DNA of 64,000 nucleotides from Cylindrospermum sp. FACHB-282 (GCF_014697195.1 NZ_JACJRJ010000021.1:31399-95398), one strand, 5' to 3'. Positions 26,750 through 35,240 are shown, counted from the first letter of the stretch. The notes: generated by a model from the sequence alone, not told the origin. Program-made: numbers and translations.

Positions 26750-28543
26750 ATGCAGATGGATTGGATTAGCTTACTCAAAGCTCAACAAGCTGACTTCCTT
26801 CAACGTGTGAAAAAACCCAAGACTTGCGACTTATCTTTATTGTCAAGTCAAGTCAAAGGTTGCCACAGTGAAATTATGGCATTTTGGGGCGAGGCTTTGG
26901 CAAAAATACTGGATGTTACACGCCAACAGGCTGAGATTCTTGCCAAAAATCCGCCACCAACACCGCCAGAATATCCTGAACCCCCCGATTGGGCGATACC
27001 CTTTCCCAAATACTTCCAGCGACAAGCAGAAGATTACTTTTTGCGAGAGCAAATCGTTGAGCGGGTGATGACAGAACGCCTGGGCAAGTTGGTGAAAAAA
27101 GTGCCACAAGACACCACAGAAAACATGGTGTTAGATGATGAGGGAAATTTGTGCGGTGAAAGTAAATTTCTTTACTTGCTAGCGAATAACCCCAAGTTGA
27201 GTATTAAAGTTTATGTTACCGATGGAGAAAGTTTTAACGGTATTAAGAAAGATAAAATCCGGTGGTCAGTAACTCAAGAAGATTTGCGAAATCACCAAGT
27301 ATTAATTTTTCTGTGTCTGTTTTTTCCTTTTACTGGTAAATTAGGATATGAAAAACAAGCGGTAATTACTGGGTTTTTGCCTACAAATCAACTTGAGTTT
27401 ATAGATCCAAAGCTGTACATCACTCCGAGTAATTTGTTGTACGCGGGAGGATTAAGTTGGTATTTAGAATCACTGATTACCATTAAAGATCCGCCCTTGG
27501 TAGTTAATGAAAAAATCATGGTAGAGACGATTCAGACTTTGCCACCAGACCATCCCCACAAGAGCATTATCGGTGACTGGGAATACTGGCAAACTTTGAA
27601 AGGGCACACTAGAGGTATTAACTGCCTAGCCTATTCTTCGAGAACGCTGACGGCGAATAGTTCAGGCTGTAAGCATGAGACAACTGTGCCTATATTGGCC
27701 AGTGGTAGCCGTGGAGAGACGAAGTTATGGGATTTAGCTAAGGGTGAATTAATTGAGACTTTATCAGAATATCCTTGGGTGGTATCTGGGCTAGTGGATG
27801 AAGTTAATTCTCTGGCTTTTAGTTCAGATGGACAAACGTTAGTGAGTGGTGGTGCAGACTCGACGATTAAGATTTGGCATACTGGGGCATTAGATTTAAT
27901 AGATATTCTGCACAAGCATCATGGGGTAGTGAGGTGTGTGGCTTTTTCCCCAGATGGCAGTATGTTAGCAACTGGGGGGGATGACAGAAAAATTCTGTTT
28001 TGGGATTTGCGCCAACGTCAGGTAAAGATTGCTTTGTCTTTAGATGATACAGCGGCACATTCTTTGGTTTTGAGCCAAGATGGACAAATTTTGATTACGG
28101 GTAGCTACCGCAAAATTAAGGTTTGGCGCACTTCATGCCAAGAGGGAAATATAATTTTACAGGATACACAACCGCTGCATACTCTCATGGGTCATTCTCA
28201 TATTGTTAGTTCTTTAGCAATCAGTGCTGATGCTAAATTGCTTGTGAGTGGTAGCCGGGATAAGATGATTAAAATTTGGCAGTTGGAGACTGGGGAGTTG
28301 CTTCACACTCTCAAGGGGCATGGGGATGCTGTAGCCGCGATCGCACTTAGTCCAGATGGGCAAATTATCGCCAGTGGTAGCGCTGATAAAACTATCAAGT
28401 TGTGGCATCTACAAACAGGCTCACTGCTGGGTACTTTTACTGGTCATGCCAACACAGTTACAGCCTTGGCTTTCACCGCTTCCGGGGATATGTTGGTGAG
28501 TGGCAGTTTGGATAAGACGATTAAGATTTGGCAAAAAAGTTAA
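26750..28543 (+). CDS. WD40-repeat protein with an uncharacterised N-terminal domain
   Basis: 597 aa. Residues 1-270 form a domain I do not recognise, with a proline-rich patch near 65-80. The C-terminal half has about six or seven WD40 units, recognisable by VWHTG, ILFWDLRQ, IKVWRT, IKIWQLETGELLHTLKGH and IKLWHLQTGSLLGTFTGH, giving one beta-propeller. The last repeats are the most regular. Such proteins are abundant in Nostoc and are usually scaffolds. No kinase or protease domain is present. Soluble by prediction. Confidence 0.85.
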   Translation: MQMDWISLLKAQQADFLQRVKKPKTCDLSLLSSQVKGCHSEIMAFWGEALAKILDVTRQQAEILAKNPPPTPPEYPEPPDWAIPFPKYFQRQAEDYFLREQIVERVMTERLGKLVKKVPQDTTENMVLDDEGNLCGESKFLYLLANNPKLSIKVYVTDGESFNGIKKDKIRWSVTQEDLRNHQVLIFLCLFFPFTGKLGYEKQAVITGFLPTNQLEFIDPKLYITPSNLLYAGGLSWYLESLITIKDPPLVVNEKIMVETIQTLPPDHPHKSIIGDWEYWQTLKGHTRGINCLAYSSRTLTANSSGCKHETTVPILASGSRGETKLWDLAKGELIETLSEYPWVVSGLVDEVNSLAFSSDGQTLVSGGADSTIKIWHTGALDLIDILHKHHGVVRCVAFSPDGSMLATGGDDRKILFWDLRQRQVKIALSLDDTAAHSLVLSQDGQILITGSYRKIKVWRTSCQEGNIILQDTQPLHTLMGHSHIVSSLAISADAKLLVSGSRDKMIKIWQLETGELLHTLKGHGDAVAAIALSPDGQIIASGSADKTIKLWHLQTGSLLGTFTGHANTVTALAFTASGDMLVSGSLDKTIKIWQKS

Positions 28544-28657
28544 TAAATTGCAAATAGACAAAGAACGCGAAGAGTTCTTCTCTTGGCGTTATTGTTTGTG
28601 CGATCGCTTCACAGATAATAAAATTAGCCTGCAAAACTGTCACTGGACAAATAACCT

Positions 28658-29218
28658 ATGACTGTAGCTATTCAACCCCAACTAATGTTGGCAGAATTTA
28701 TCAAACAGCCAGAAACTGAGCCAGCATCAGAATTTATCAATGCTGAAATTACACAAAAGCCTATGCCACAGGGAGAACATAGCCGAATACAGATTAAATC
28801 TTGTACTGTTATCAACCAGATAACTGAGCCAAAAAAAATTGCTTACGCTTTCTCAGAACTACGCTGCACCTTTGGTGGTGCTTCTATCGTTCCCGATGTA
28901 GCTGTGTTTCGCTGGGACAGAATCCCTAAAACGACTTCTGGAAGAATTGCTAACCGCTTTGAAATTCCCCCTGATTGGGCAATTGAGATTCTTTCTCCAG
29001 ACCAAAAACAAACAAAAGTGCTGGCTAAATTGTTGCATTGTTCACGAAATGGTACTGAGTTGGGCTGGTTGATCAACTCAGAAGAGGAAAGTATTCTGGC
29101 TGTGTTTCCTGGTCAAAAAGTGGAATTATATGAGGGTGCTGATAAATTACCAATACTTGCGGGTATTGAGTTGGAATTGACGGTTAATGATGTTTTTGGC
29201 TGGTTGAGTTTTGATTGA
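28658..29218 (+). CDS. Uma2 family (DUF820) putative endonuclease
   Basis: 186 aa. The Uma2 core is visible as SIVPDVAVFRWDRIP (Asp), PPDWAIEILSPDQ (Glu) and TELGWLINSEE. Relative to the protein at 741-1358, the N-terminal half is shorter and diverged, and the usual histidine-containing GEHSRIQI strand is followed by TKVLAKLLHC in place of a charged lysine motif. It may be less active or inactive. Standalone gene. Confidence 0.82.
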   Translation: MTVAIQPQLMLAEFIKQPETEPASEFINAEITQKPMPQGEHSRIQIKSCTVINQITEPKKIAYAFSELRCTFGGASIVPDVAVFRWDRIPKTTSGRIANRFEIPPDWAIEILSPDQKQTKVLAKLLHCSRNGTELGWLINSEEESILAVFPGQKVELYEGADKLPILAGIELELTVNDVFGWLSFD

Positions 29219-29290
29219 GTTTAAACGCAAAGGGGCGCTAAGGAAAACGCAAAGGGACGCGAAGGAATTACGCTGGGTTTACAAAAGTTT

Positions 29291-31228
29291 CTAAACTAAG
29301 AGTGTTTGTAACAAGGGTTTGTCTTCAGATAATTTACCTGTTCGCAACCATTCTGCCATTTCTGCTGGTGCTTGCGCTTGTTGGAGGTGTTCCCGTAGTT
29401 GTTTACCTTCGAGGATTTCTGTTTGCAACAGTTGCTGTGCGGTTTTTTCGAGTAAGTCGCGGTTATGTTGCAGAATACTCAAGGCGATGTGGTGGGCATG
29501 ATCGACAATTTGCTTGACTTCGTGGTCAATTTCTTCAGCTACTTGGGGACTGATAGCCCGTCGGGGATTAGGATAACCTTCGAGAAACTGCTGTTGAATT
29601 TTTTCAAAGGCTATGGGCCCGAGGCGATCGCTCATTCCATAAATTGTTACTACCCGTTCTGCTAAATCTGTGGCTTTTTGGATATCGTCAGCAGCACCAG
29701 TAGACACCTTACCAAATATAATTTCTTCGGCAGAACGTCCACCTAACAAAGTGGCAATCCGTCCGCGAATTTCATCTTCTACCATCAAAAAACGGTCTTC
29801 TTCTGGCATCTGAATTGTGTAACCTAAAGCTCCCACACCGCGGGGAACAACAGAGATTTTTTCGACTTTACCACCACCAGGCATCAAAACAGCAATGATG
29901 GCATGACCAACTTCGTGATAGGCTACGGTTTTTTTCTCGGTTTCATTCAGTACGCGAGAGCGTTTTTCTAAACCAGCAACTAGGCGCTCAATAGCTTCGT
30001 TGAAATCTGCCATTGTTACTGCTTGGCGATTTTGCCGCGCTGCTAACAGTGCAGCTTCATTTACGAGGTTGGCTAAATCTGCCCCAGCAAAGCCAGGAGT
30101 CCTAATGGCAATAGTTCCCAAGTTGACATCTTCCGCCAATTTAACGCTTCTCGCATGAACTTTGAGAATTGCTTCCCGACCGATTTTATCAGGGCGATCA
30201 ACCAAAATTTGGCGGTCAAAGCGACCGGGACGGCGCAAGGCGGGATCGAGAATTTCGGGGCGGTTGGTGGCGGCGATAATGATCACCCCGGTGTTGGCAT
30301 CAAAGCCATCCATTTCTGTGAGTAACTGGTTGAGGGTTTGTTCTCGTTCATCGTTGCCGCCCATAATTGGCCCAGCACCACCACGAGACTTACCCAGGGC
30401 GTCTAATTCATCGATAAAGACGATACAGGGAGCTTGTTGTTTGGCTTGTTCAAATAAGTCGCGGACTCTTGCAGCACCAACACCAACGAACAATTCGATA
30501 AATTCTGAACCAGAGATGCTGAAGAAGGGAACGCTAGCTTCACCTGCGATCGCTTTTGCTAGCATTGTTTTACCTGTTCCTGGAGGCCCAATCAGCAGCA
30601 CACCTTTGGGAATTTTTGCCCCTAAATTGGTGTATTTAGTCGCATTTTTGAGAAAATCGATGATTTCTTCAAGTTCAACTTTGGCTTCATCTACCCCAGC
30701 TACATCTGTAAATTTAACGCCAGTACTGCCTTCAGAGTAGATCCGCGCTTTGCTTTTACCTACCGTTAGCGCCGCCGGGCCACCACCCTGACGACTGAAT
30801 AAAAAAGCCCAAATCCCAAAGAAAATTAACGGCGGTGCCACCCAGCTAAGTAAAGTGCCAATCCAGTTATTTGGATTTGGTGGTGGTGCGGCAAACTCTA
30901 CATTATGTTCACGGAGTATCTTCGGTAAATCTAAATCGATAGCTACTGGTGTGGTAGTGAATACCTTTTCTGCGGGTTTGCCATCGGGAGTTTCGGTTTT
31001 AATCGAGTATTGAATGCGATCGCTCCCGACAATCGCCCGAACTACTTTACCCGCTTCAACCTCAGCCAAAAAGGTGCTATAAGCAACTTCTGGTAACCGC
31101 CGCCCAAAAAAGCTCGGTACAATTAGGTTAAGCAGTAACAACAGAGTTAGCAAAATTAAAAAGCTGCCGCCAAACTGCCGAACTTTCGGTGGTTTAAGCT
31201 GCTGATTATTATTAGTTTCTACAGGCAT
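29291..31228 (-). CDS. ftsH: ATP-dependent zinc metalloprotease FtsH
   Basis: 645 aa. Two N-terminal membrane segments (about 20-40 and 121-145) flank a periplasmic/lumenal domain. The AAA+ domain has Walker A GPPGTGKT (214-221), Walker [13 protein letters not shown] and the second-region [17 protein letters not shown]. The peptidase domain carries HEVGHAI near residue 435. FtsH proteases degrade damaged membrane proteins, including photosystem II D1. The downstream DUF1614 gene is in the opposite position (its end faces the ftsH start), so ftsH may be second in a transcript. Confidence 0.97.
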   Translation of the reverse strand: MPVETNNNQQLKPPKVRQFGGSFLILLTLLLLLNLIVPSFFGRRLPEVAYSTFLAEVEAGKVVRAIVGSDRIQYSIKTETPDGKPAEKVFTTTPVAIDLDLPKILREHNVEFAAPPPNPNNWIGTLLSWVAPPLIFFGIWAFLFSRQGGGPAALTVGKSKARIYSEGSTGVKFTDVAGVDEAKVELEEIIDFLKNATKYTNLGAKIPKGVLLIGPPGTGKTMLAKAIAGEASVPFFSISGSEFIELFVGVGAARVRDLFEQAKQQAPCIVFIDELDALGKSRGGAGPIMGGNDEREQTLNQLLTEMDGFDANTGVIIIAATNRPEILDPALRRPGRFDRQILVDRPDKIGREAILKVHARSVKLAEDVNLGTIAIRTPGFAGADLANLVNEAALLAARQNRQAVTMADFNEAIERLVAGLEKRSRVLNETEKKTVAYHEVGHAIIAVLMPGGGKVEKISVVPRGVGALGYTIQMPEEDRFLMVEDEIRGRIATLLGGRSAEEIIFGKVSTGAADDIQKATDLAERVVTIYGMSDRLGPIAFEKIQQQFLEGYPNPRRAISPQVAEEIDHEVKQIVDHAHHIALSILQHNRDLLEKTAQQLLQTEILEGKQLREHLQQAQAPAEMAEWLRTGKLSEDKPLLQTLLV

Positions 31229-31302
31229 TTTGGTGAACCCTCAATTCAAATTTTTTATTAGTTATTAGTCAGTTGATTTTTATTTTTAAAACCTGACAGC
31301 AA

Positions 31303-31971
31303 TCAGGTTAATAACAGAGCAAATAGACCACACAAAGCAATGCCATCAAACACACCAGCACCACCAATACTCAATACCCCCGGAATCATCGCTTGAATAT
31401 CTTTTAGATGCAGCAAATCAGCACCAATTAGAGTCCCAAGAACACCACCGGCAAAGGCCACAGGAGCCGCATGGGGTGAGGCAACTAACATTGCAGATAC
31501 AGCAGCAGTTAAGGGAGCCAGCAACGGATTCATTTGGATACCTATTCCCGGTACCACCTGGGCCGCAAAGTAGCTCACAATAGTAACAATGGCAGTAACT
31601 AGCAAAATCAAGAAAGCATTTGCCTGAGAAAATTGGTACAGTGCCAACACGACCGGAATTAAGCCACCGCCCACGTTTAGAGCTATCACAGTTGAGCGAG
31701 GCACTTTCTTTAAAGGCAGACCCCAAAATTCTCCTACCCACAGCGCCGCGAAATCATCTGCTAATTGGATGGGAGCTTCTATACGGTATAAAGGTATATT
31801 AATAGTGCTGGTGAGAATAATTAGTACCAGCAATAAAAAGGCAATGTTAGAATAAATTCCCAATTTGGCAACGGCAATTTCTACCAAATCTACTGCCACA
31901 GTAAACCAAATAAATGGTAGTAGCAGCAATAACACCAGAAATAAAAGTAATGAAACTGGTAGATAGATCAT
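31303..31971 (-). CDS. DUF1614 integral membrane protein
   Basis: 222 aa with six or seven hydrophobic segments. The start MIYLPVSLLLFLVLLLLLPF and the NVGGGLIPVVLALYQF and GGAGVFDGIALCG segments match the DUF1614 family of prokaryotic membrane proteins. It precedes ftsH by 74 bp on the same strand; a common transcript is possible. Function unknown. Confidence 0.85.
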   Translation of the reverse strand: MIYLPVSLLLFLVLLLLLPFIWFTVAVDLVEIAVAKLGIYSNIAFLLLVLIILTSTINIPLYRIEAPIQLADDFAALWVGEFWGLPLKKVPRSTVIALNVGGGLIPVVLALYQFSQANAFLILLVTAIVTIVSYFAAQVVPGIGIQMNPLLAPLTAAVSAMLVASPHAAPVAFAGGVLGTLIGADLLHLKDIQAMIPGVLSIGGAGVFDGIALCGLFALLLT

Positions 31972-32249
31972 GGGGATTGGTAAATCAAATTATTTTATCG
32001 CTCACCCAAATCTGGTTAGAAGGATCACCCACATTCAATTTTTAGGGAGATAGATATAAGACACTAAGAAAAAAGATGAGGATTCTTCTCTAAGTTAAGT
32101 AGTCAAAAGCAAGAAATAACACAACTGCTTAAGCCATGATGTTGATGTTAGCGATTGTGGCAGTTGCTGGTGATGTCTATTGTAGATATTAGACAGTACA
32201 GTCAAAATTCGTGTCTACCCTACAAAAAAATGTGTATTGCCGTACTTTT

Positions 32250-32441
32250 ATGGAAAATCAAATGGGATTTATTTTGAAACTGCTTCTACTTTCAGCTGTG
32301 CTATCGCTATTAATTAAATATGCAGCACCGAGTTTATTGATTCCGGCGACAGCCACGAACGCGCTAATTATAGTTCTGTTACCTACTGTAATTATGGCGA
32401 TCGCACTACTTTGGCGAATCCCCAGACAAACACAAAACTAA
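32250..32441 (+). CDS. Small hydrophobic protein
   Basis: About 63 aa from ATG 32250, with two hydrophobic segments (MGFILKLLLLSAVLSLLI and TNALIIVLLPTVIMAIALLW) and a short basic tail RIPRQTQN. Similar small double-membrane-span proteins are widespread in cyanobacteria without known function. An in-frame GTG at 32211 would add 13 residues with no membrane features, so the later start is preferred. Confidence 0.6.
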   Translation: MENQMGFILKLLLLSAVLSLLIKYAAPSLLIPATATNALIIVLLPTVIMAIALLWRIPRQTQN

Positions 32442-32536
32442 ATACAATCATCAAGGCGGAAGTTGGTAGAATCAGCTAACCTAGCTGCACTGCACTAGAA
32501 AATTATTGCATCTCGCCAAGTGTTGGGAGTCCGCCT

Positions 32537-33670
32537 GTGAACCTCGGTCAATGGATCGGTCTAATCGCGCTAGTACTGTCTTTATACATATTGTGGCAAA
32601 TTCGGGAAGTACTCTTACTGATGTTTGCCGCAGTCGTATTAGCAACTACCTTAAATCGCTTGGCGCGACGCTTTCAGCGCTCAGGTCTGCGTCGTGGATT
32701 GGCCGTTATACTAGCAGTGACTCTGTTTTTTGCTGGTGTCATTGGTTTTTTCTGGCTGATAGTGCCGCCTTTTGCCCAGCAATTTCGAGAACTAACCTAT
32801 CGCGTTCCCCAAGGTTTTGGGCGCTTTAATACTGGGCTTGATGAACTGAGAACTCATATTCCTATCGAATTACTGCCCTACATCCCCGATCTTAACAGTC
32901 TGAGCGAACAAGCACAGCCTTTAATTAATCGGGCTTTAGGAAACTCCTTCGCCTTTGTCTCCGGTTCTTTAGAAGTTGTCCTCAAGGTTTTGCTAGTGTT
33001 GGTTTTAACAGGGATGTTTTTAGCCAACCCGGACGCTTACCGCAAAGTATTTGTCCGGCTGTTTCCCTCATTTTATCGGCGACGGGTGGATGGGATTTTA
33101 GAGAAATGTGAAGTCTCATTAGAAGGCTGGATCACAGGCGCTGCCATCGGTGTCTCTGTAGTGGGTTTGATGAGTATGGTTGGCTTGTCAGTCTTGCACG
33201 TCAAGGCAGCCCTAGCACTAGGGGTTTTGGCAGGCTTTATGAACTTGATTCCCAACTTGGGGCCAACCATCAGCGTCATACCCGCAATGGCGATCGCACT
33301 TTTGGATGCTCCCTGGAAAGTCCTTGCTGTCTTTATTCTCTACTTCTTCATTCAACAAGCTGAGAGCAACTTCATCACCCCCATCGTCATGGAGAAGCAA
33401 GTTTCACTACTCCCAGCAGTAACCTTAATTTCTCAGCTATTTTTCGTCACCTTCTTTGGCTTTTTAGGATTATTTCTCGCCCTACCTCTAACCGTTGTCG
33501 CTAAAATTTGGGTGCAAGAAGTATTAATTAAAGACGTTTTGGATCAATGGGGGGATAATCATCAACCAGCTACAGAGTTGGTGATAGTTTCAGAATCTCC
33601 TAGATTTGAGGATGCAGCTAAAGGAAATGATCAGAGAGAAGCAGAAATTACAAATAGTGATGATGAATAG
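32537..33670 (+). CDS. AI-2E (PerM) family transporter
   Basis: 377 aa from GTG. Seven or eight membrane segments and the family signatures LGVLAGFMNLIPNLGPTISVIP and FFIQQAESNFITPIVMEKQVSLLPAVTLISQL place it in the AI-2E exporter/PerM superfamily. Members move small organic solutes or Na+/H+; the substrate here is unknown. The tail after residue 335 is acidic and hydrophilic. It follows the small membrane protein by 95 bp. Confidence 0.92.
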   Translation: MNLGQWIGLIALVLSLYILWQIREVLLLMFAAVVLATTLNRLARRFQRSGLRRGLAVILAVTLFFAGVIGFFWLIVPPFAQQFRELTYRVPQGFGRFNTGLDELRTHIPIELLPYIPDLNSLSEQAQPLINRALGNSFAFVSGSLEVVLKVLLVLVLTGMFLANPDAYRKVFVRLFPSFYRRRVDGILEKCEVSLEGWITGAAIGVSVVGLMSMVGLSVLHVKAALALGVLAGFMNLIPNLGPTISVIPAMAIALLDAPWKVLAVFILYFFIQQAESNFITPIVMEKQVSLLPAVTLISQLFFVTFFGFLGLFLALPLTVVAKIWVQEVLIKDVLDQWGDNHQPATELVIVSESPRFEDAAKGNDQREAEITNSDDE

Positions 33671-33700
33671 TGTATCATCTCGCCCTAGTCCTCTTCCTCT

Positions 33701-33910
33701 TGCAAATTACACCCCAAACCTACCTTATTCAGCCGATTTAGGTAAATCACCCAAATAAATCACCCCGTAGGACAGGCATCTTGCCTGTCCAGCAATCAAG
33801 ATTAATGCAAATTACACTCCAAACCTACCTTATTAAGCCGATTTAGGTAAATCACCCAAATAAATCACACCGTAGGACAGGCAAGATGCCTGTCCAGCAA
33901 TCAAGATTAA
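33701..33910. repeat. Tandem duplication of a 105-bp intergenic unit with a hairpin
   Basis: Unit 1 (33701-33805) and unit 2 (33806-33910) are nearly identical (TGCAAATTACACYCC..., ending ATCAAGATTAA). Each holds a hairpin GGACAGGC-5 nt-GCCTGTCC. The five loop bases are ATCTT in unit 1 and AAGAT in unit 2, exact reverse complements. The rest of the 33671-34093 spacer is AT-rich. Confidence 0.9.
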
Positions 33911-34093
33911 AGTCCCAATAGCGCCTGCTTGCCATGTTGTCTACTATATTGTAGTATGTATATTACAAATATAAAACACACCTAACCTCCTAGCTCCCTT
34001 ACCAAAATACTAAGGGGAGTTTAGATATGTTGCATGCAACGTCTCTACATTAGTAGGAGACAGATTTTACATTTATATATAGGAGGGTAAAAG

Positions 34094-34840
34094 TTGAAAC
34101 TTAATCAAGTCATAGCAATTCTTCAAACAGTTAAAGCCAACACCGCAAAAGCTAAAACATCTGTTTATCAACTAATTCAAAAGAGTGCCCTATTTCAGGG
34201 GATTTCGCGAACATTTCAGCCAGTAGCTGAAGATGGTTTTGTCTATCCCCCAGAAAATCAGACATTGCAAATGAAAGCAGAGGATTTGCTAACTCAATTT
34301 GAGCAAGCTTGCACAGAATTATTTAACTTGTGTGCAACCCAAGATTGGGCTAATGCTCAAGCCAAAGCAGATATAGTAGTTGATGGAACAACAATCTTAC
34401 GGGAAGTACCTGTTTCTTATCTGCTATTTTTAGAAAAGCAGTTAACTGACATGAAAACCTTCATCTCCACACTACCCGTCTTAGATAATAGCGAATCTTG
34501 GATTTATGATCAGCAACAAGCGTGCTTTGCTACAGAAGCCAAATACACCACTAAAACCAAACGAATAGTTAAACCGGTGGTATTGTATGAAGCCACAAAA
34601 GAGCATCCCGCACAAGTGAAAGAATCCTCTGAAGATGTGCCGGAAGGAACTTGGCGCACAGTTAAATTTTCTGGGGCGATTTCCCAAGCAAGGCAAAATG
34701 AATTGCTACGGCGCGTAGACAGACTAACCCAAGAAGTTATTTTTGCTAGAGAACAGGCAAACGGTTTAGAAGTTACCGAACAAAATCAAGTTGCCAGATC
34801 AATTTTTGGTTACTTGTTTGCACCGTCAAATTTCAGGTAG
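34094..34840 (+). CDS. Uncharacterised 248-aa protein encoded directly upstream of permuted tRNA-like RNAs
   Basis: TTG start with a strong ribosome-binding site, AGGAGGG at 34081-34087, 6 nt away. The sequence MKLNQVIAILQTVKANTAKAKTSVYQL is mostly helical. It has a VVDGTTILREVPVSYLLFLEKQLTDMKTFI core (about residues 95-120), a TKRIVKPVVLYEATKEHPAQVKES strand region (about 155-180), and a C-terminal helix RVDRLTQEVIFAREQANG. I recall similar uncharacterised proteins in actinobacteria and their phages but cannot verify this here. No catalytic motif is evident. The stop lies 6 nt before the structured RNA region, and the first terminator follows that RNA, so protein and RNA are probably one transcript. 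Confidence 0.75.
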   Translation: MKLNQVIAILQTVKANTAKAKTSVYQLIQKSALFQGISRTFQPVAEDGFVYPPENQTLQMKAEDLLTQFEQACTELFNLCATQDWANAQAKADIVVDGTTILREVPVSYLLFLEKQLTDMKTFISTLPVLDNSESWIYDQQQACFATEAKYTTKTKRIVKPVVLYEATKEHPAQVKESSEDVPEGTWRTVKFSGAISQARQNELLRRVDRLTQEVIFAREQANGLEVTEQNQVARSIFGYLFAPSNFR

Positions 34841-34869
34841 AATAATATTGGAGCGCAAGTTTAGTTTCA

Positions 34870-34959
34870 GTGTCTATAGGAGAATTTGTAGGTTCGATTC
34901 CTACTCCCTCGACTTCATTAAACCGGGGGATAGCCAAATGGTAAAGGCACTCCTGACAC
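34870..34959 (+). tRNA. Permuted tRNA-like gene 1 (3' half precedes 5' half)
   Basis: 3' half: AGGAG (34878-34882), variable AATTT, T arm GTAGG-TTCGATT-CCTAC (34888-34904), acceptor strand TCCCTCG (34905-34911), A73, no encoded CCA. After an 11-nt linker comes the 5' half: acceptor CGGGGGA (34924-34930), TA, D arm GCC-AAATGGTAAA-GGC, A26, CTCCT (34950-34954). CGGGGGA pairs with TCCCTCG over 7 bp (one G-T) and CTCCT with AGGAG over 5 bp. The anticodon stem continues as GACAC/GTGTC with a 3-nt TAT bulge, so no normal anticodon loop or U33 is visible and the decoding identity cannot be assigned. Confidence 0.6.
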
Positions 34960-35042
34960 AATAAATCTCAGAATTAGTTTTAGGCTATTGCTCCAATCTA
35001 AACTTAAAAATTCACCTTCTGCATCGACCTCTGTAAACAAAT

Positions 35043-35120
35043 GTCAGTGGGACACAAGTTCAAATCTTGTCCGGTCCTCCAAAATTTTGGGCTGGTAGTT
35101 TAGCGGTAAAACACCACGAC
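35043..35120 (+). tRNA. Permuted tRNA-like gene 2 (3' half precedes 5' half)
   Basis: 3' half: GTGG (35047-35050), GAC, T arm ACAAG-TTCAAAT-CTTGT (35054-35070), acceptor strand CCGGTCC (35071-35077), T73 and an encoded CCA (35079-35081). After a 7-nt linker AAATTTT comes the 5' half: acceptor GGGCTGG (35089-35095), TA, D arm GTTT-AGCGGTA-AAAC, A26, CCAC (35114-35117). GGGCTGG pairs with CCGGTCC at all 7 positions (two G-T), and CCAC with GTGG. The stem continues as GAC/GTC with one bulged A. U73 is typical of tRNA-Gly, but the anticodon cannot be read. Confidence 0.6.
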
Positions 35121-35207
35121 TTAAAGATTAAATTTACAGTAACCGGAAATTAACTAGGCGGAAGTAGTGAAACAAAGCACCTAAAAGCTGATAACTTTTA
35201 GTTACCA

Positions 35208-35240
35208 CCCCCAGGCAAGGAAAGCGCCTGGGGGATTTTA
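35208..35240 (+). terminator. Intrinsic terminator after the permuted tRNA region
   Basis: CCCCCAGGC (35208-35216), a 9-nt loop, GCCTGGGGG (35226-35234), then ATTTTA. A perfect 9-bp GC-rich stem; it would end the transcript begun before the 248-aa gene. The remaining spacer to 35469 holds dispersed palindromic repeats (for example GGACACAGCAATGCTGTGTCC near 35279) but no gene. Confidence 0.85.

Larger units (their letters stand above)
34847..35205 (+). ncRNA. Structured RNA region holding two permuted tRNA-like units
   Basis: Between the 248-aa gene and the terminator there is no reading frame but dense complementarity. ATTGGAGC (34847-34854) pairs with GCTCCAAT (34990-34997), and AAGTTTAG (34857-34864) with CTAAACTT (34998-35005). 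Both are perfect 8-bp helices that cross, forming a pseudoknot around unit 1. For unit 2, CTTCTGC (35016-35022) pairs with GCGGAAG (35158-35164) and CTGTAAA (35031-35037) with TTTACAG (35133-35139), nested. A hairpin CTAAAAG-7 nt-CTTTTAG follows near 35180-35200. The RNA is likely cotranscribed with the upstream gene. No Rfam family recognised by eye. Confidence 0.65.

Noticed and set aside
30162..30740. 192-codon plus-strand frame
   Set aside because: Antisense to the ftsH AAA+ domain, which is unambiguously coding on the minus strand.
34841..35205. Ordinary tRNA genes with introns in normal 5'-3' order
   Set aside because: In that order the acceptor strands CGGGGGA and CCGGTCC, and the anticodon strands CTCCT and GTGG, do not pair, and the first gene would lack a 5' half and the last a 3' half.
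35165..35205. Possible hammerhead ribozyme core (GAAAC and CTGATAA)
   Set aside because: The invariant CTGANGA is not met and the CTGATAA bases are the loop of a simple CTAAAAG/CTTTTAG hairpin.
34841..35205. Group I intron flanking the tRNA halves
   Set aside because: The typical core segments (for example a GACTA-type R/S pairing) are not visible and the flanks are much shorter than a usual intron; kept only as an alternative to test by covariance model.
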